This document shows positions 53,734 through 64,000 of a stretch of DNA of 64,000 nt, piece by piece. The notes below the pieces were generated by a model. The model was given only the letters and a program-made list of their open reading frames with translations. It was not told where the DNA came from and made no database searches. The stretch is from Temnothorax longispinosus (lineage: Eukaryota > Arthropoda > Insecta > Hymenoptera > Formicidae): contig NC_092369.1 of assembly GCF_030848805.1 (NCBI RefSeq), forward strand, positions 9,833,199-9,897,198. Reading direction: 5' to 3'. The position numbers and the translations under genes are program-made. Every line of letters starts with the position of its first letter. The stretch's first letter is position 1.

Positions 53734-54336
53734 CTGAAAATTAAAAATATCTACATCAATAGGAGTTCCCCCGATTTCTTTTGTAACTATTATTTTTTGT
53801 TAGCATTTGTGCAATCTCACATTTGTCTAACAAAAATAAATTATTGTCATACATTTTCCAAAATGTGACCGATTTAAATTAAACAGTTAAAATATTCCAT
53901 TTTATTTTTATTAAAATGCTAAAAAGTATAGCATTTTAATAATTAACGAAAACCTTATTAAAGCTATCTAACAATTAGTATTCAAACTTTTCTGTGCCAT
54001 TGTTTACCTCATTTTATTTCAAGAAATATTCTTATGAGAACGCAATATAGAAAATTACTTTAAATCATAAATAACACATAAATATAATACAATAAAAAAT
54101 TGAGATTATCGAGAGGGTTGAAAATCAAGATAATTATAATGTTATTAGACGGTATACGGAAGTTGAAAATAGTTCACAAGCGATCCATGAGATGTCCTGA
54201 TTATACAGCAGACGCGCTTAAATTTGCTTGAGCAACCGGTGTCACTTTATTTCCATAAACTTCAAAACTTGCCGGACTGTTAACCGCTGGCAATACGCAC
54301 CCTTATATTTCTGCCGAATCGAACGAATTTACTCAC

Positions 54337-54411
54337 CAGGAGACCCGCGATTTCGAGCAGGTCGCCGGCTAGCTCGGCGTCGCCGATGAACATCAACTGA
54401 CAGAGGTGCAT
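54337..54411 (-). CDS. Candidate alternative first coding exon of CASK (kinase-less form)
   Basis: A 25-codon reading frame starts at an ATG (context GCAGAGATGC), begins MHLCQLMF and ends EIAGLL. It stops precisely at a consensus donor, CTG|GTGAGT, in phase 0. CASK exon E starts in phase 0 about 0.6 kb downstream, so splicing would give a protein that enters directly at LYDRIS, without the kinase and most of L27-1. The frame is also open for about 60 codons upstream of this ATG, without another ATG. In Drosophila, CASK is known to have a short form lacking the kinase region; that this exon serves such a form is inference. It could also be an in-frame cassette exon or a chance ORF in a CpG island. 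Confidence 0.35.
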
Positions 54412-54955
54412 CTCTGCCGCATATAAACAGTGCACTAGTAAGCCTAGGACCGCACTAGGACCACGTGTGCAGCATGGTCCCAGCACGTGGCTCGTTTCGG
54501 CCACGTGACACTTCAGGAACCACCGAGGAACGGGTTTACATTTGTACGCGCGTTGCCGCGACAGTGCGATCCTTCGATCGTGCGCGGCATGTTGTTTATC
54601 GGGATTGACAGGATTCCACGATTTCCACGGCGGCCATCTTGCCAGTCCGGAGCATCAGGCAGCGCTTGCGTGCTTTTCCTCGAAAGGAACGAGAGTGGGC
54701 AGTTCCCGTTCCCGCGGGATATCCCGCAGGGGTTTAAGTTATCCCTCGCGGTCGAGGGGAGGATCGCCGAGGGAAAGTCGAGGGATGGGTGGCTCCGCTC
54801 TCAGTGGAAAAGCTCAAGCTCTGCAGCGACGGGACTCGACCGCGCGAAAAGGGATGCTGTCCAAGATGGCTGCCGATTCGGGCGGGTTGAAAGATAAATT
54901 CAAACGTTGCGCGAGCGTCGCACGGAAGAGGTTGACGGTCGTTACCCACACTTGA
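54412..54955. promoter_or_regulatory. CpG island with E-box triplet and YY1-type sites inside the CASK gene
   Basis: This GC-rich island lies in the AT-rich intron between CASK exons D and E. It contains three CACGTG E-boxes at 54462-54467, 54484-54489 and 54502-54507. Two sites match the YY1/Pho core: GCCATCTTG at 54633-54641 and AAGATGGC at 54863-54870, in opposite orientation. Such motif content is typical of CpG promoters, and the island sits directly upstream (minus strand) of the candidate alternative first exon. Both strands hold long open frames here, as expected by chance in GC-rich DNA. The plus strand also has a short ATG frame starting in the second YY1-type site (MAADSGGLKDKF...), so bidirectional initiation is possible. 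Confidence 0.5.
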
Positions 54956-54999
54956 TAAGAATTATTCTGTTTTATCCTACGCGCCGCAAAGGCATTCTC

Positions 55000-55877
55000 T
55001 GTTTCTGTTACTTGCAATTGATTGCAGAAAATTTTACTGTTTTGATAGGAATAAATGACGTAAAAATAATTTGAGACGTGAGAACGAAAGTTCGATTATG
55101 AAATGCTCATCTGTGAGATAGTTACACGAAGAAAAGAATTGTTTGAATGAATAAAACTGACGATGCTCCTCGTTCAAAAGAAACGTCAATTAATTAAATA
55201 AAATTTTGCAATAAAGATGATATTGTATAAAATGATACTATTAACATATAAATATTATTATACTGTATTTAAAAAAAGAGAATAGACCCATTATATACAG
55301 TAAACTTTTTCTGAATTTTCATCGAATTAGGAACAAGAATTTTGCTTTCTCCTTGGAAAAATTAAGCGGCCCGCTTATTTCAATTTTCATCTCGATATCA
55401 CGATGGAATCATAAAGAAAATTGCTAAAAATTTTCCATAATTTTTTATATTTAAATAAATAAACTCCTTTACCCCCAACCTGCACAGAATCAAGGACTAA
55501 CTTATTACCGGATGAGACCCGATCGTAATTACAGAAATTCATACAACAAAATAATAATTAAATAAAGATAAGATGTAGCAATCGATTGTCGCACAGTCGG
55601 AAGATAATCGCATTGTCTAATTAAGGCCAACTTATGTTGAATATCTCAAGTTATTGAGGGACATACATATTAACATTTTCGTAATAAATACGTGATAATT
55701 TGCACAATTTGCAATTAAATTAATATTACCTGTTTGACAAGCAAAAAGTTTGAATACTGAAATTTAGATTTTCTTAACTCATTACAATCTTTTAATCATC
55801 TTATTTTTTCACTCGCTTAACCAGTTCAATATGTTCTTGTTATTTTTCATATAATTATGAGTTGTCGTAAAAAATAC
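55000..55877. other. AT-rich CASK intron
   Basis: AT-rich intron sequence between the CpG island and exon D. I see no further coding or repeat structure beyond short A/T runs. Confidence 0.6.
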
Positions 55878-55999
55878 CTCTAAAATGGCCCGAAGCCGAT
55901 GATCATCGATGGTGTTGATAACTTCCGACCGCAATAGTCTGTCACTGTCCTCGAGGATCTCAATGTCATCCAAACAATCCACAATTTCGGCCACAGCAC
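55878..55999 (-). CDS. CASK: CASK exon D: first L27 domain
   Basis: The exon has 122 bp: two bases completing Gly, then 40 codons, ending in phase 0 (TTAGAG|GTATTT). The peptide AVAEIVDCLDDIEILEDSD... ending DDHRLRAILE matches the AV..ILDCLDDIY pattern at the start of the CASK N-terminal L27 domain. In the family this helical bundle binds SAP97/Dlg-type L27 partners. The acceptor is ctcatgttatag. The donor GTATTTTT is weaker than the others in this gene. The next recognised exon lies 2.1 kb downstream, and a possible alternative promoter sits between them. Confidence 0.93.
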
Positions 56000-56957
56000 C
56001 TATAACATGAGAATGTGTGAAATATTGATTTTATGAAACGCGTCGTTAATTCACTAACTCATATTCTAACTGCAATCTTTTATACAGTGATAAACTATGT
56101 TGATAAGAAAACAAAGTTCACTGTTAAGCCGGATGATAAAGCGAGCAAGCGCGAATACGCAGACAATTCATACTGGCAATATGCCGTTTGCACTCATTAA
56201 AGCAAATTATTCATTCGTGCTTATTCGCGCTCATTTGCTTGGTCTGTATTCATTAACGCAATATTCGCGGAAATAATTCCAAATTACGCGATATCATCGA
56301 TCTTTCATTGTTGAAATAGTAAGCTCAGAGCGCGTGAATGAAATATTAGCCATATATTATCATTGCTTTGATCGTTATAAAAATATCAGAAGCAATTAAG
56401 CGCACATGTAAAGGGCTTCTGAATTTTTGGCGAAGAAATTGACGAAGTTCAATGTTAGCAAAATCTCAATTTGACGGTATCCATTATTTATAATTTTCTT
56501 TTTTAACAATGCGCGGACACCGTGGATCTTTTAAAGCATAGATTGTTCATTTATGATTTCCACGGAAATGGCTTCAGCACTCTTAAAAAAAAAAATTGCA
56601 ACAGCTTCGGCTTATGTAAGTAAAGAAATCACTTTTTGAAACCTTAAAGATGATAGATGAATTTTTTTAAATTTCTTTGTAACACAGAAACGGTTTTAAA
56701 AACCCTTTGGGTGAAAGTCTCAGGGTGTCCGGGTGCTCCAAAAACACGGGTGTCCGCGCAGTATTAATTTCTAACATTGTACATCTCTGAGAGTCAAATA
56801 ATAAAATGATAAATGACTTAAAATTCTATTAAATAAAATTTATATTCGTCTTCCTTGTAAATTAAACCATGCGTCGAGAAAAACACTTTTATCTACATGG
56901 CATTTTACAGTATTTATATCAGAAATAAACTTCCGAGTTCGCTCGTTTTCGATGTAC
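56000..56957. other. CASK intron between exons C and D
   Basis: AT-rich intron. The stretch 56480-56770 has a local repeated phrase (gcggacaccgtg / gggtgtccg...gtgtccgcgc) that forms an imperfect inverted repeat, possibly a remnant of a small element. Nothing coding is visible. Confidence 0.5.
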
Positions 56958-57144
56958 CTGTAGTTATCTCGTCATCGCCGACGTCAGAGAAATTGTCGCC
57001 ATTAGCTTCGGAATACGGAGCGTGCCATTTCGAGGAGGAGACGGCTGCTTTTACGGCCTCCTTCAATTTTCGCCTCGCATTAAATTTCTTAAGCTCGTCT
57101 ATAGTGTCACCTAAGTGTACACGGGCTGCACCCTTATCACGATC
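56958..57144 (-). CDS. CASK: CASK exon C: calmodulin-binding helix and linker to L27
   Basis: The exon has 187 bp, 62 codons plus one base (phase 1 end), with acceptor taacttgcag and donor CAG|GTACAT. It opens DRDKGAARVHL, the family's DRD...HL step after the kinase, and then has DELKKFNARRKLKEAVKAAV. This basic amphipathic helix is the autoregulatory and calmodulin-binding segment of CASK, close to the ELKRYNARRKLKGAV form in Drosophila. An acidic linker (NGDNFSDVGDDEITT) follows and leads into the first L27 domain. The leftover G completes a Gly codon with exon D. Confidence 0.95.
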
Positions 57145-58143
57145 CTGCAAGTTAAGATCCGTTCATTCGCGATAAAACAAGCATTGTAAAATAAGAAATG
57201 ACCATGCTGTCATCTACGAGAACGCACAATGAGATACACATGGCAAATTTAACAAATAAATAACTAATTGAGCGCTAATCAATCGCTTTAAAAATAAGTG
57301 AAAATTTGTTAATAAAAGTTCAGATGCGTGTAATAACGGCAACGTAAACATTGTAAAAAAAAAAAATGCTGAACTAGCGGGCAGCCGAGTAATGTGCAAT
57401 TATTTTTCCTCCCTGCAATCGGGGCGTATTATACACCGCCACAGAGAAGCAAGAGGAGAGAGAGAGAGAGAGAGATTATACTTGCTTCTCTCCACGAAGT
57501 CTACGGGGGTTCGACGAACGTACAGCCGCATAAAAAAGCCCTAAGCAGTGCACACCGAGAGCGCGCGAGGTGTATACTTTACTATAGTTATTTTCATTAA
57601 CCGCCGGAGGCTTCGCTCCCGCTATATAGCGATCGATAGCCCAGTTGCACGTGTGTTGCGTCGAACAAGTATGGGGGTGACTCCGCGAGAGTGTTCCTAC
57701 CTTAGGTCACTGGCTAACTGTTGCACCACATAGGTATACCCCCTCGCACCCCCATACGGCGCGCGCGCGCGTGCGCACGCACATTCATTGGAGATAATAA
57801 GCAAGAACGAGGCCACGTGTATTATATATATAGATATATATAATAAATATATAATATATATAAAATATATATATATATATATGCACGGCGTAATTATGAA
57901 AAAATAAAACCCGATGTACTATCACCGGCGATGAAACGGAAGCCGCTACATCGATTATCCCCATCAGGAGTTGTGCGGCGTGACGTAGAATGCTGATCGT
58001 CACCCCGAACGCCCGCGCGAACGGATTATAATACGGATATCAAACCGCGAGATATTTCTCCTGCGTGCTCCCCCGCGATTCAGATAGAAATACCGAATCG
58101 AATCGAATCGAATCAAAGCGCGAATCCGAACCACTTCACTTAC
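57145..58143. repeat. CASK intron with GA, CG/GT and TA microsatellites
   Basis: This intron between exons B and C holds a (GA)n run at about 57456-57476, flanked by the inverted words gagaagcaag and cttgcttctc. It also has an alternating purine-pyrimidine tract (gcgcgcgcgcgtgcgcacgc, about 57760-57780) and a long TA-rich tract at about 57820-57886. A four-fold AATCG pentamer lies at 58094-58114, next to the exon B donor. The alternating tract could adopt Z-DNA. No coding signal is seen. Confidence 0.6.
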
Positions 58144-58266
58144 TCTGAGCCACTTGTGGTTGAGGACCTCTTGGATGGTGATCCTATGATTTACGTCGGT
58201 CGTGAGCATTCTCTGTATAAGGTCCTTCGCCGAATCGCTGATGGGATCCCAGAGTGGTGTCTCCAT
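58144..58266 (-). CDS. CASK: CASK exon B: end of the kinase domain
   Basis: The exon has 123 bp, exactly 41 codons, in phase 0 at both ends. It has a good acceptor (ttgaatttgcag) and a consensus donor (AGA|GTAAGT). The peptide METPLWDPISDSAKDLIQRM followed by NHRITIQEVLNHKWLR is kinase subdomains X-XI: it holds the conserved Arg of subdomain XI (in HRIT) and the closing NHxWLR helix. The ATG at the exon start is an ordinary internal Met and not an initiator, because exon A joins it in frame as GRVQ|METPLW. A run of AATCG pentamers follows the donor in the intron. Confidence 0.95.
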
Positions 58267-58401
58267 CTGCAAATTCAATTAAATCGGAATTATTCGTCGC
58301 GAACGGAGTTGCGCGGGCGTTGTTAAAATTCCCGAAACGCTTCGTCTCATCCGCGATTAGCGGCGCGGCGTAAGACCGCAAGATCTGGCGTATAAGATTA
58401 C

Positions 58402-58577
58402 CTGCACCCGCCCTCGACAGATCGCTTCCCGCAGCCTGTCCCGAGACCCGACGAACGGAAGCGTACCAGTTAGCAGAACATGTAGCAGCACTCCGGCCGA
58501 CCAGACGTCACCGGGCTTCCCGTATTGTCGCCGTTGAATCACTTCCGGCGCCATGAAGTGCGGACATCCGACACGAC
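58402..58577 (-). CDS. CASK: CASK exon A: kinase C-lobe, activation segment to helix F/G region
   Basis: The exon is 176 bp and begins after the acceptor gtcgcgcag with two bases that complete a Gly codon, followed by 58 codons. The peptide starts RVGCPHFMAPEV, the APE motif at the end of the activation segment, and continues DVWSAGVLLHVLLTGTLPF, the helix F region with its invariant Asp. The GRVGCP start and the HVLL(T/S)G.LPF stretch are characteristic of insect CASK/CAKI rather than of CaMKII. CASK is a membrane-associated scaffold with an atypical CaM-kinase domain; it acts at synapses and cell junctions with neurexin, Mint and Veli partners. The ATP- and metal-binding residues lie in upstream exons outside the window, so catalytic status cannot be judged here. 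The exon ends in phase 0 at a CAG|GTAATC donor. Confidence 0.95.
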
Positions 58578-61500
58578 CTGCGCGACCAAGAGCATCGTCA
58601 GCGAAAAAGGGGGATGAAACACGGCTAATATGACCGATGCAGAATGGAAGCAGCGAGGCATGAGCGATTGCTCGGAAACTTCGCAGTCGATCGTTACGTA
58701 AAACGGAAACGTGTTTGCGACAAGATAGACACACGAATTTGTCAGCCGAATCACAAGCATCTGTATTTGATTTTCCCTCGATTTTACGACTGTACATATG
58801 TATAAGACAAATAATCGGCAGCTCTCTCGCGCACTTGCACACACACTTGCACACACAGACTCTCTCTCTCACTATCAAATCGATCGCCCATGGCGAGAGA
58901 ATCCAAATTACGCTTTTGTTTATCGTTATTATCGGGAACGTCGGATCGACTGGACGTATTAATAATTATAATTAAGGCAAGGAACGAACGTCAAATGCAA
59001 AGGGCTACTGCATTCCTCGAAAACAAATACACCTGTCATAAAAGTAGCCGATTCACCGATATATAGGCACAAACGTCGTTCACAGACGATAACCAACGTG
59101 CTAACTTACTTTCAACAATCTATATTTATTAAGAATCGGTAAATGACACAGAAAGCGGCACGAGAGGAAATGTAGGTCACTGCACATTGAAAAGTGTATA
59201 CATGGGAAAAAATGAGATGATTAAGGCTGTAAAGCAAAGACGACATAATTGCGTTCGCGAGTATATCGTTGAACATTAGAAAAATTTTCATTTAAATATC
59301 GTGTAATTTTACATATGCGAAAAATCTGACACGCGGCATATGATTATTTATATCAATGAGGTTATCGTATAAAAAACCGTGGATTTAAAAGTATGTAAAA
59401 AATGTATATACGATAAATAGATGTATAATAAATATATGTCTAATTTTTTTATATTTAATTTTTTCACACAAATATTTTACTAGAGACTATGTACGTAACA
59501 TATACTTCTATGTAAATCTATATACTTCTATAGCTATGCTATTCTATAGAATAGACTCTTAGCTGTATTTCATCTAAATGCTTTGTTTATGTAATAAAAA
59601 GAGATATTTCAGATATTGTTAGTATTGTGTAAATATGTATTAATTTCCACCCATATATATATGAATAGATCCTACCATTATATGAATAATAATATATTCT
59701 TGTAAAGTATTAAATGTGTTAAATAAAATGTTAATATAAATAAATATTTATGTTCTCCGTCATTTTACAACAATGTAATGATCAAATTTTTCCAATAATA
59801 ATATAACATTGTAATCCTATAATACTATAAAATTGTGGAGTAATTAATGAAGAGTTTAAATTGATAAAAAAAAATTTTTTTTTAATTAATTCATCTTTCT
59901 GTAATACACGTTTAATTAAATAAATAATTTAAAATATTGATAAACATATTTAATCTATAAAACATATTTCTTATACATATAACGTAATATACTTGACTAG
60001 ACAAAAAGTAAATGGTGCCGGTGCAGAGGAAAACTGAGGGAAACCGATTAGTTATTACGGTGAACGTAATGAGTAAAAGTAAATGTAATATTTCAATAGA
60101 AACGCAAACAAATATATAATGGTTTTAATGGTGCCATAATCGGGTGCCAAAATACACAAACACACATTTAAAAACAAATTTTCATGCGATTTCACATCAA
60201 GAGCATGCAGGGTTTATTTGATTTCAGAACGTAAATTTAATAATGAGAGACATGGGCGATAAATTTTTTAAAAAATTATCATGTTAATAAAAAATATAAC
60301 TGTCGATAAAGACAATTTAAATTGGTGTTGTTTATCATTACGTTCGGCTAGGCTACCGCGCGCTTGTCGTTGCATGATTTTAATTACTCGCTTTTTAACA
60401 AAAGTAATTAGTTATATGAACGAAGCGACAAGTTAATAACATGCATTTTACGCAAGTGTAATTTAGAGATACAGGATGATACACGAGTGGTCTGGGAAAT
60501 TTCCAGCACAATGTCATGGCAGGAATATTTATTTCGAGAAAAACATGTTACGTATGAGCATACGTGGTAAATAATGCACAATAATGAACGTTGTAGAAAC
60601 GACTCTACACAGAAAACAAGGAAGTGACAAATCAACACTTATATATTTGTATATACACAAGAATATATAATCTTAAAATGAAATTATGTTGCATTGAACG
60701 AAAAAAACTTGCTTGAAGTCATTTATAATTAAACGAAGTTTTATATAGTTCAATCAAGGAAACAAAGTTGAAATAAAAAGTTGAAATTCTTATAAGAAGA
60801 TTATACGTATATTCTTGCGTATATACAAGTATATATCAGTATTGATTTGACACTTCTTTTTTTCTGTGTAGATTAATCGCGTCTAAAATCTGACTTTACA
60901 ATGTTTTCTGAGAGAATTTCATATATAATTCCGATATCTTCCGTTCCATTCGTGAGTCAGTCCGTCTATCTTATATATTTAAGACTTGAAAATAATTAGA
61001 ATATTATTTTACATTTATATTCAATATACTCTTCTTACCAGATAAAACTCAAAATCAAATCGTACTTATGACAAGTGCGCTGTAAAATGTCGTTGATCTA
61101 GTATACTTATTCTGTGCTATCTTTAACGTTTGTCTTCGGTTTGAAAAACAAAGATTATACTTTTGCGCAATATAACGGATAAACTATACGCGTTTCGTAG
61201 ACACATTATAGATCGCAAAATGCGATAACATTGCACACTCTAAATAATCGAGTTTCATCATAAAAGAAAAAGTATTATTCATAACGTAAGCTCTTTATTA
61301 AGGGATATGACATTTTCAATAACAAATTGCTTGCCATGATGATGCAAGAAATGATTGCGTAAAATGTCAATTTGAGATTGTGCGTAGTTATATCATGACC
61401 GTATGATTTATTGTTGGGAAATATTATTTTTTGTAAACAAAGATATAGTGAAAATTCCAAACGTGTTTTAATTGGAATTCGTACATCTGAAACTGCTTCT

Positions 61501-61860
61501 GGTTTTATTAACGATATATTCGATCGAGAAAAACGCTACATTCTGTATTTCTATATTTTCTATCGCGCGTTTGCCTTTACCATCGTATAAATAACATTTC
61601 GCAAATACTCGCAAACAAAATAGTATTATCTGACGCGGCGACTAGTTTCAATTTGTCATCGATAAGTGATGAAAGACAAACACAAAGCGGCATACAAATA
61701 GACAGACACACGCAGACACACAGGCTAGTCTACCGCTACGAACAATGACGACATAAACAGGCCCAAATAACGCGGGCAATTAGTTCACCAGACTCAGAAA
61801 TAGATAAACCGATTGAAGGGTTTGTTACTTTTAACTAAAATAATAATTATTACATGTGCA

Positions 61861-61876
61861 AGAGAGAAAGAAAGAA

Positions 61877-61909
<33 letters not shown>

Positions 61910-61914
61910 AAAAA
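61861..61914. repeat. Purine (GA/GAAA) microsatellite
   Basis: About 50 bases of agagagaaagaaag-type repeats ending in a pure (GA)n run and A-rich sequence. Open frames across it on both strands are repeat artefacts. Confidence 0.85.
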
Positions 61915-63601
61915 GAAAACAAATCTGTCAAAAATAAGATAAAAAATTTCCACTCGAAAACGATAATCCGTTCATCATTATCCACAGTACATACTACATT
62001 ATACCAATAATACATATCAAATAAATTCACCGATTCAATAATTGCATTTATCGATTACAATAACAGTAAATGTGACATGTTGTGTAAATCCTAGCGCTGA
62101 ATCGATATAGAACCGTGTAAATTATTTTAATTTAATGTCATCATATAAACAGATATAAAGTTGATCCATTTCTATATTTTTTTATCGATTATTTTCTGTA
62201 ACAGAACGTTATTTTTTTCCTATAATTTTGTACTCCAAATTGGACACACGCCTGTTAATAATAATGTATATGTTACTTACGGTAAACTAATTAGCCATCA
62301 TCCAAAGTGTATATTGACGATTGCGTTATAGACACAGAAATTTAAGCAACTCAATTAGAAACTGATACGTGGTTACGGGTGAACTCGAAAACCGCAGAGT
62401 AAATTCGGCCACTATCCAAATTCGTTATTGCAGACAACATGTCCGTATTTGATTTCTACAGTTTCAACATCCTCTTTTTTTAACAAAAAAAAAAAGGCTA
62501 CGTTTACTCGAGAGATTACGCCTACGGATTGGATTGGCCAGAGATAACGATCGCCGATTTCCAGTAAACACGGAAAAACCAAAAATGTCAAAAGCGAGCG
62601 TTTAGCTCTATTTAAAAAAGCGGCATTTATATCATGTTGACGAAACGAAATAAATTTAATGACGCGAGTCGTAACGAACCCTTCAATTCTGTCAAGGACT
62701 TATCTCAATCCTACAACGATGAAGCAGAGCTTGTGCCATTCGCGCGTTACAAAATCAGGACACGCGGACGACAGGGGGGGAACAGAAAAAAAGGGGAAGG
62801 AGTCGTTCTCTCGCTCGCTTCCCCTATACGATGGGCACAAACAAATATCTGTTACTACGCGACCTCCACAAAATGATATCACAGGAATACTGGCTATATC
62901 GCACGTGGGTCGAGTGTCTATACAGACACTACACGTTCTCAAACTAACATAACTATACCACACGGGGGGGTAGAACGTGCCAATATGCCTCAAACGAGAA
63001 TAATCACGAAACTGAGCTGATCGATCGCGCGACAATTACGAAATGCTACGCATTCATGGTGCGCGCTTCGCTCACGAAAATGAACTCGGAACCATTTCCC
63101 GCTGAGATATTACTACATATATCGTCATTTCGCCAGACTCGTGAATTTCTTTCTTTCCCACGTACAGGATGCTCCGCGGCGAATAAACCAATCGTTATGT
63201 CAATAGCAAGGTAAGTTGGATAAAAACTGATCATTCGGAAGAAATGGATTCGTACGTATAACATCCCTTTGATTCTTAACGAAATGCTCTCATACATGTA
63301 ATACCTCTTTCGTATCCTCGATATCTTTTAAAATTTATGCGACTGGAGCAAGTTATACGGAACATCCTGTACATGTCTGGCCTTGTCGTTGACGGAAACA
63401 ATTCTTAATAATGTTTTACGATCGCAGTGGCGTTGTACAAGAAGCCGAGAGCTACGTTCAAGAACGCGGAAAGGAGTTATCCCTTTTTAGGCAGAGACGC
63501 GAATACTTTCTCGTTTCTACCCCCGACTGTGGTAAATCATCAGACGTTATGTAGATGTGGCAGGCAATATGGATACCGATATTGTCCTCCGTGTCGCTCA
63601 C

Positions 63602-63663
63602 TAGCGAATCCTCGGCGTCGGTCAGGTCCTCAAAAGGGAAATTGCAGCTCGAAGAGATCAGGC
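63602..63663 (-). other. Possible small acidic exon
   Basis: A strong pyrimidine tract ending gttctttcgatag precedes 62 bases that read, in the open frame, LISSSCNFPFEDLTDAEDSL, followed by a CTA|GTGAGC donor. The frame stays open on both sides of the exon, and upstream it contains a hydrophobic run (IIVTITILLLSLCVLSIG) with no ATG. The encoded peptide does not match the CASK kinase N-lobe. It could be a cassette exon, an exon of another gene, or chance. Confidence 0.18.
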
Positions 63664-64000
63664 CTATCGAAAGAACACAGAGAGAAAGGAGAAGGATTGT
63701 TATCGTCACGATAATATCGCGCTGTGCGCGACTTGCTGACGGTTTCACGGACGGATAAGATGCTTCTTTATCGTGTCAACGCCGCTATCCGTAGGAGGAA
63801 GACCGACCTATGGCTGTTGGCCGTTGCTTTTGTTTAAGGAATCAAACTCGCGCGGATCAAAGCGCTAGTTCGATCAGCCTGAGGAGTCGGCTTTACTCAT
63901 CTCAATTAACAAAATTCTCTGGTGGTGTGTGTGTGCGTCTATTGGTATATAAAATGTCGAGCTTGGCATATACATCTCCGCGACGTTTGTATAAGTTTAC

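Larger units (their letters stand above)
58578..64000. other. CASK upstream intron; N-lobe exons not found
   Basis: Exon A begins in mid-kinase, so upstream exons for the glycine loop, catalytic loop and GFG motif must exist. I read both strands of this stretch for HRD-, GFG- and YMRQILEALRYCH-like coding and saw none. It is AT-rich with a purine microsatellite near 61.9 kb and one possible small exon near 63.6 kb. Most of it is best read as a single intron of more than 5 kb. Confidence 0.6.

Noticed and set aside
54487..54955. Plus-strand frames of 136-137 codons over the intragenic CpG island
   Set aside because: Overlapping frames of similar length exist on both strands with no domain. 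Kept only as a remark under the promoter feature.
61813..62030. Open frames on both strands through the GA run
   Set aside because: Simple repeat translated as Arg-Glu or Ser-Leu; not genes.
1..64000. tRNA genes, CRISPR arrays, intact transposases
   Set aside because: No T-loop motif in tRNA context, no spaced direct repeats, and no transposase motifs were seen on either strand.

Overview
This is a eukaryotic nuclear window, almost certainly from an insect. Most of it is AT-rich non-coding DNA, broken by a few GC- and CpG-rich islands that carry coding exons or promoter-like sequence. The splice signals are canonical (GT donors, pyrimidine tract plus AG acceptors). The recognisable gene is closest to insect CASK/CAKI, and the undepleted CpG in exons together with many small palindromic DNA elements would suit a hymenopteran such as an ant. 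That last step is inference.

The firm gene is CASK (the calcium/calmodulin-dependent serine protein kinase scaffold of the MAGUK family) on the minus strand. Five consecutive coding exons lie at 58577-58402, 58266-58144, 57144-56958, 55999-55878 and 53733-53554. Their phases join without conflict, and they encode the kinase C-lobe, the calmodulin-binding helix and both L27 domains. The N-lobe exons must lie beyond 64000. I did not find the PDZ, SH3 and guanylate-kinase exons in the 53 kb downstream.

Two more minus-strand coding segments lie in that downstream interval. One is an intronless-looking 222-residue ORF at 36987-36319, not recognised. The other is a 262-codon first exon at 16547-15762, rich in His, Met, Arg and Glu, ending at a clean phase-0 donor. 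CASK exon E also ends in phase 0. The 16 kb exon could therefore be the first exon of an independent gene, or an alternative first exon feeding the same downstream PDZ exon, which would give a kinase-less CASK form. A second candidate alternative start is a 25-codon ORF at 54411-54337 that joins the L27 exon in frame. It sits in a CpG island with three CACGTG E-boxes and two YY1-type sites.

Other CpG-rich promoter-like islands lie at 45.4-46.5 kb and 49.1-50.1 kb; the latter carries nested direct and inverted duplications and possible 5' exons. The remaining DNA holds several small inverted-repeat elements, a 139-bp fragment of 28S rRNA that includes the sarcin-ricin loop, short tandem duplications and microsatellites. 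I found no tRNA genes, CRISPR arrays or intact transposase genes.
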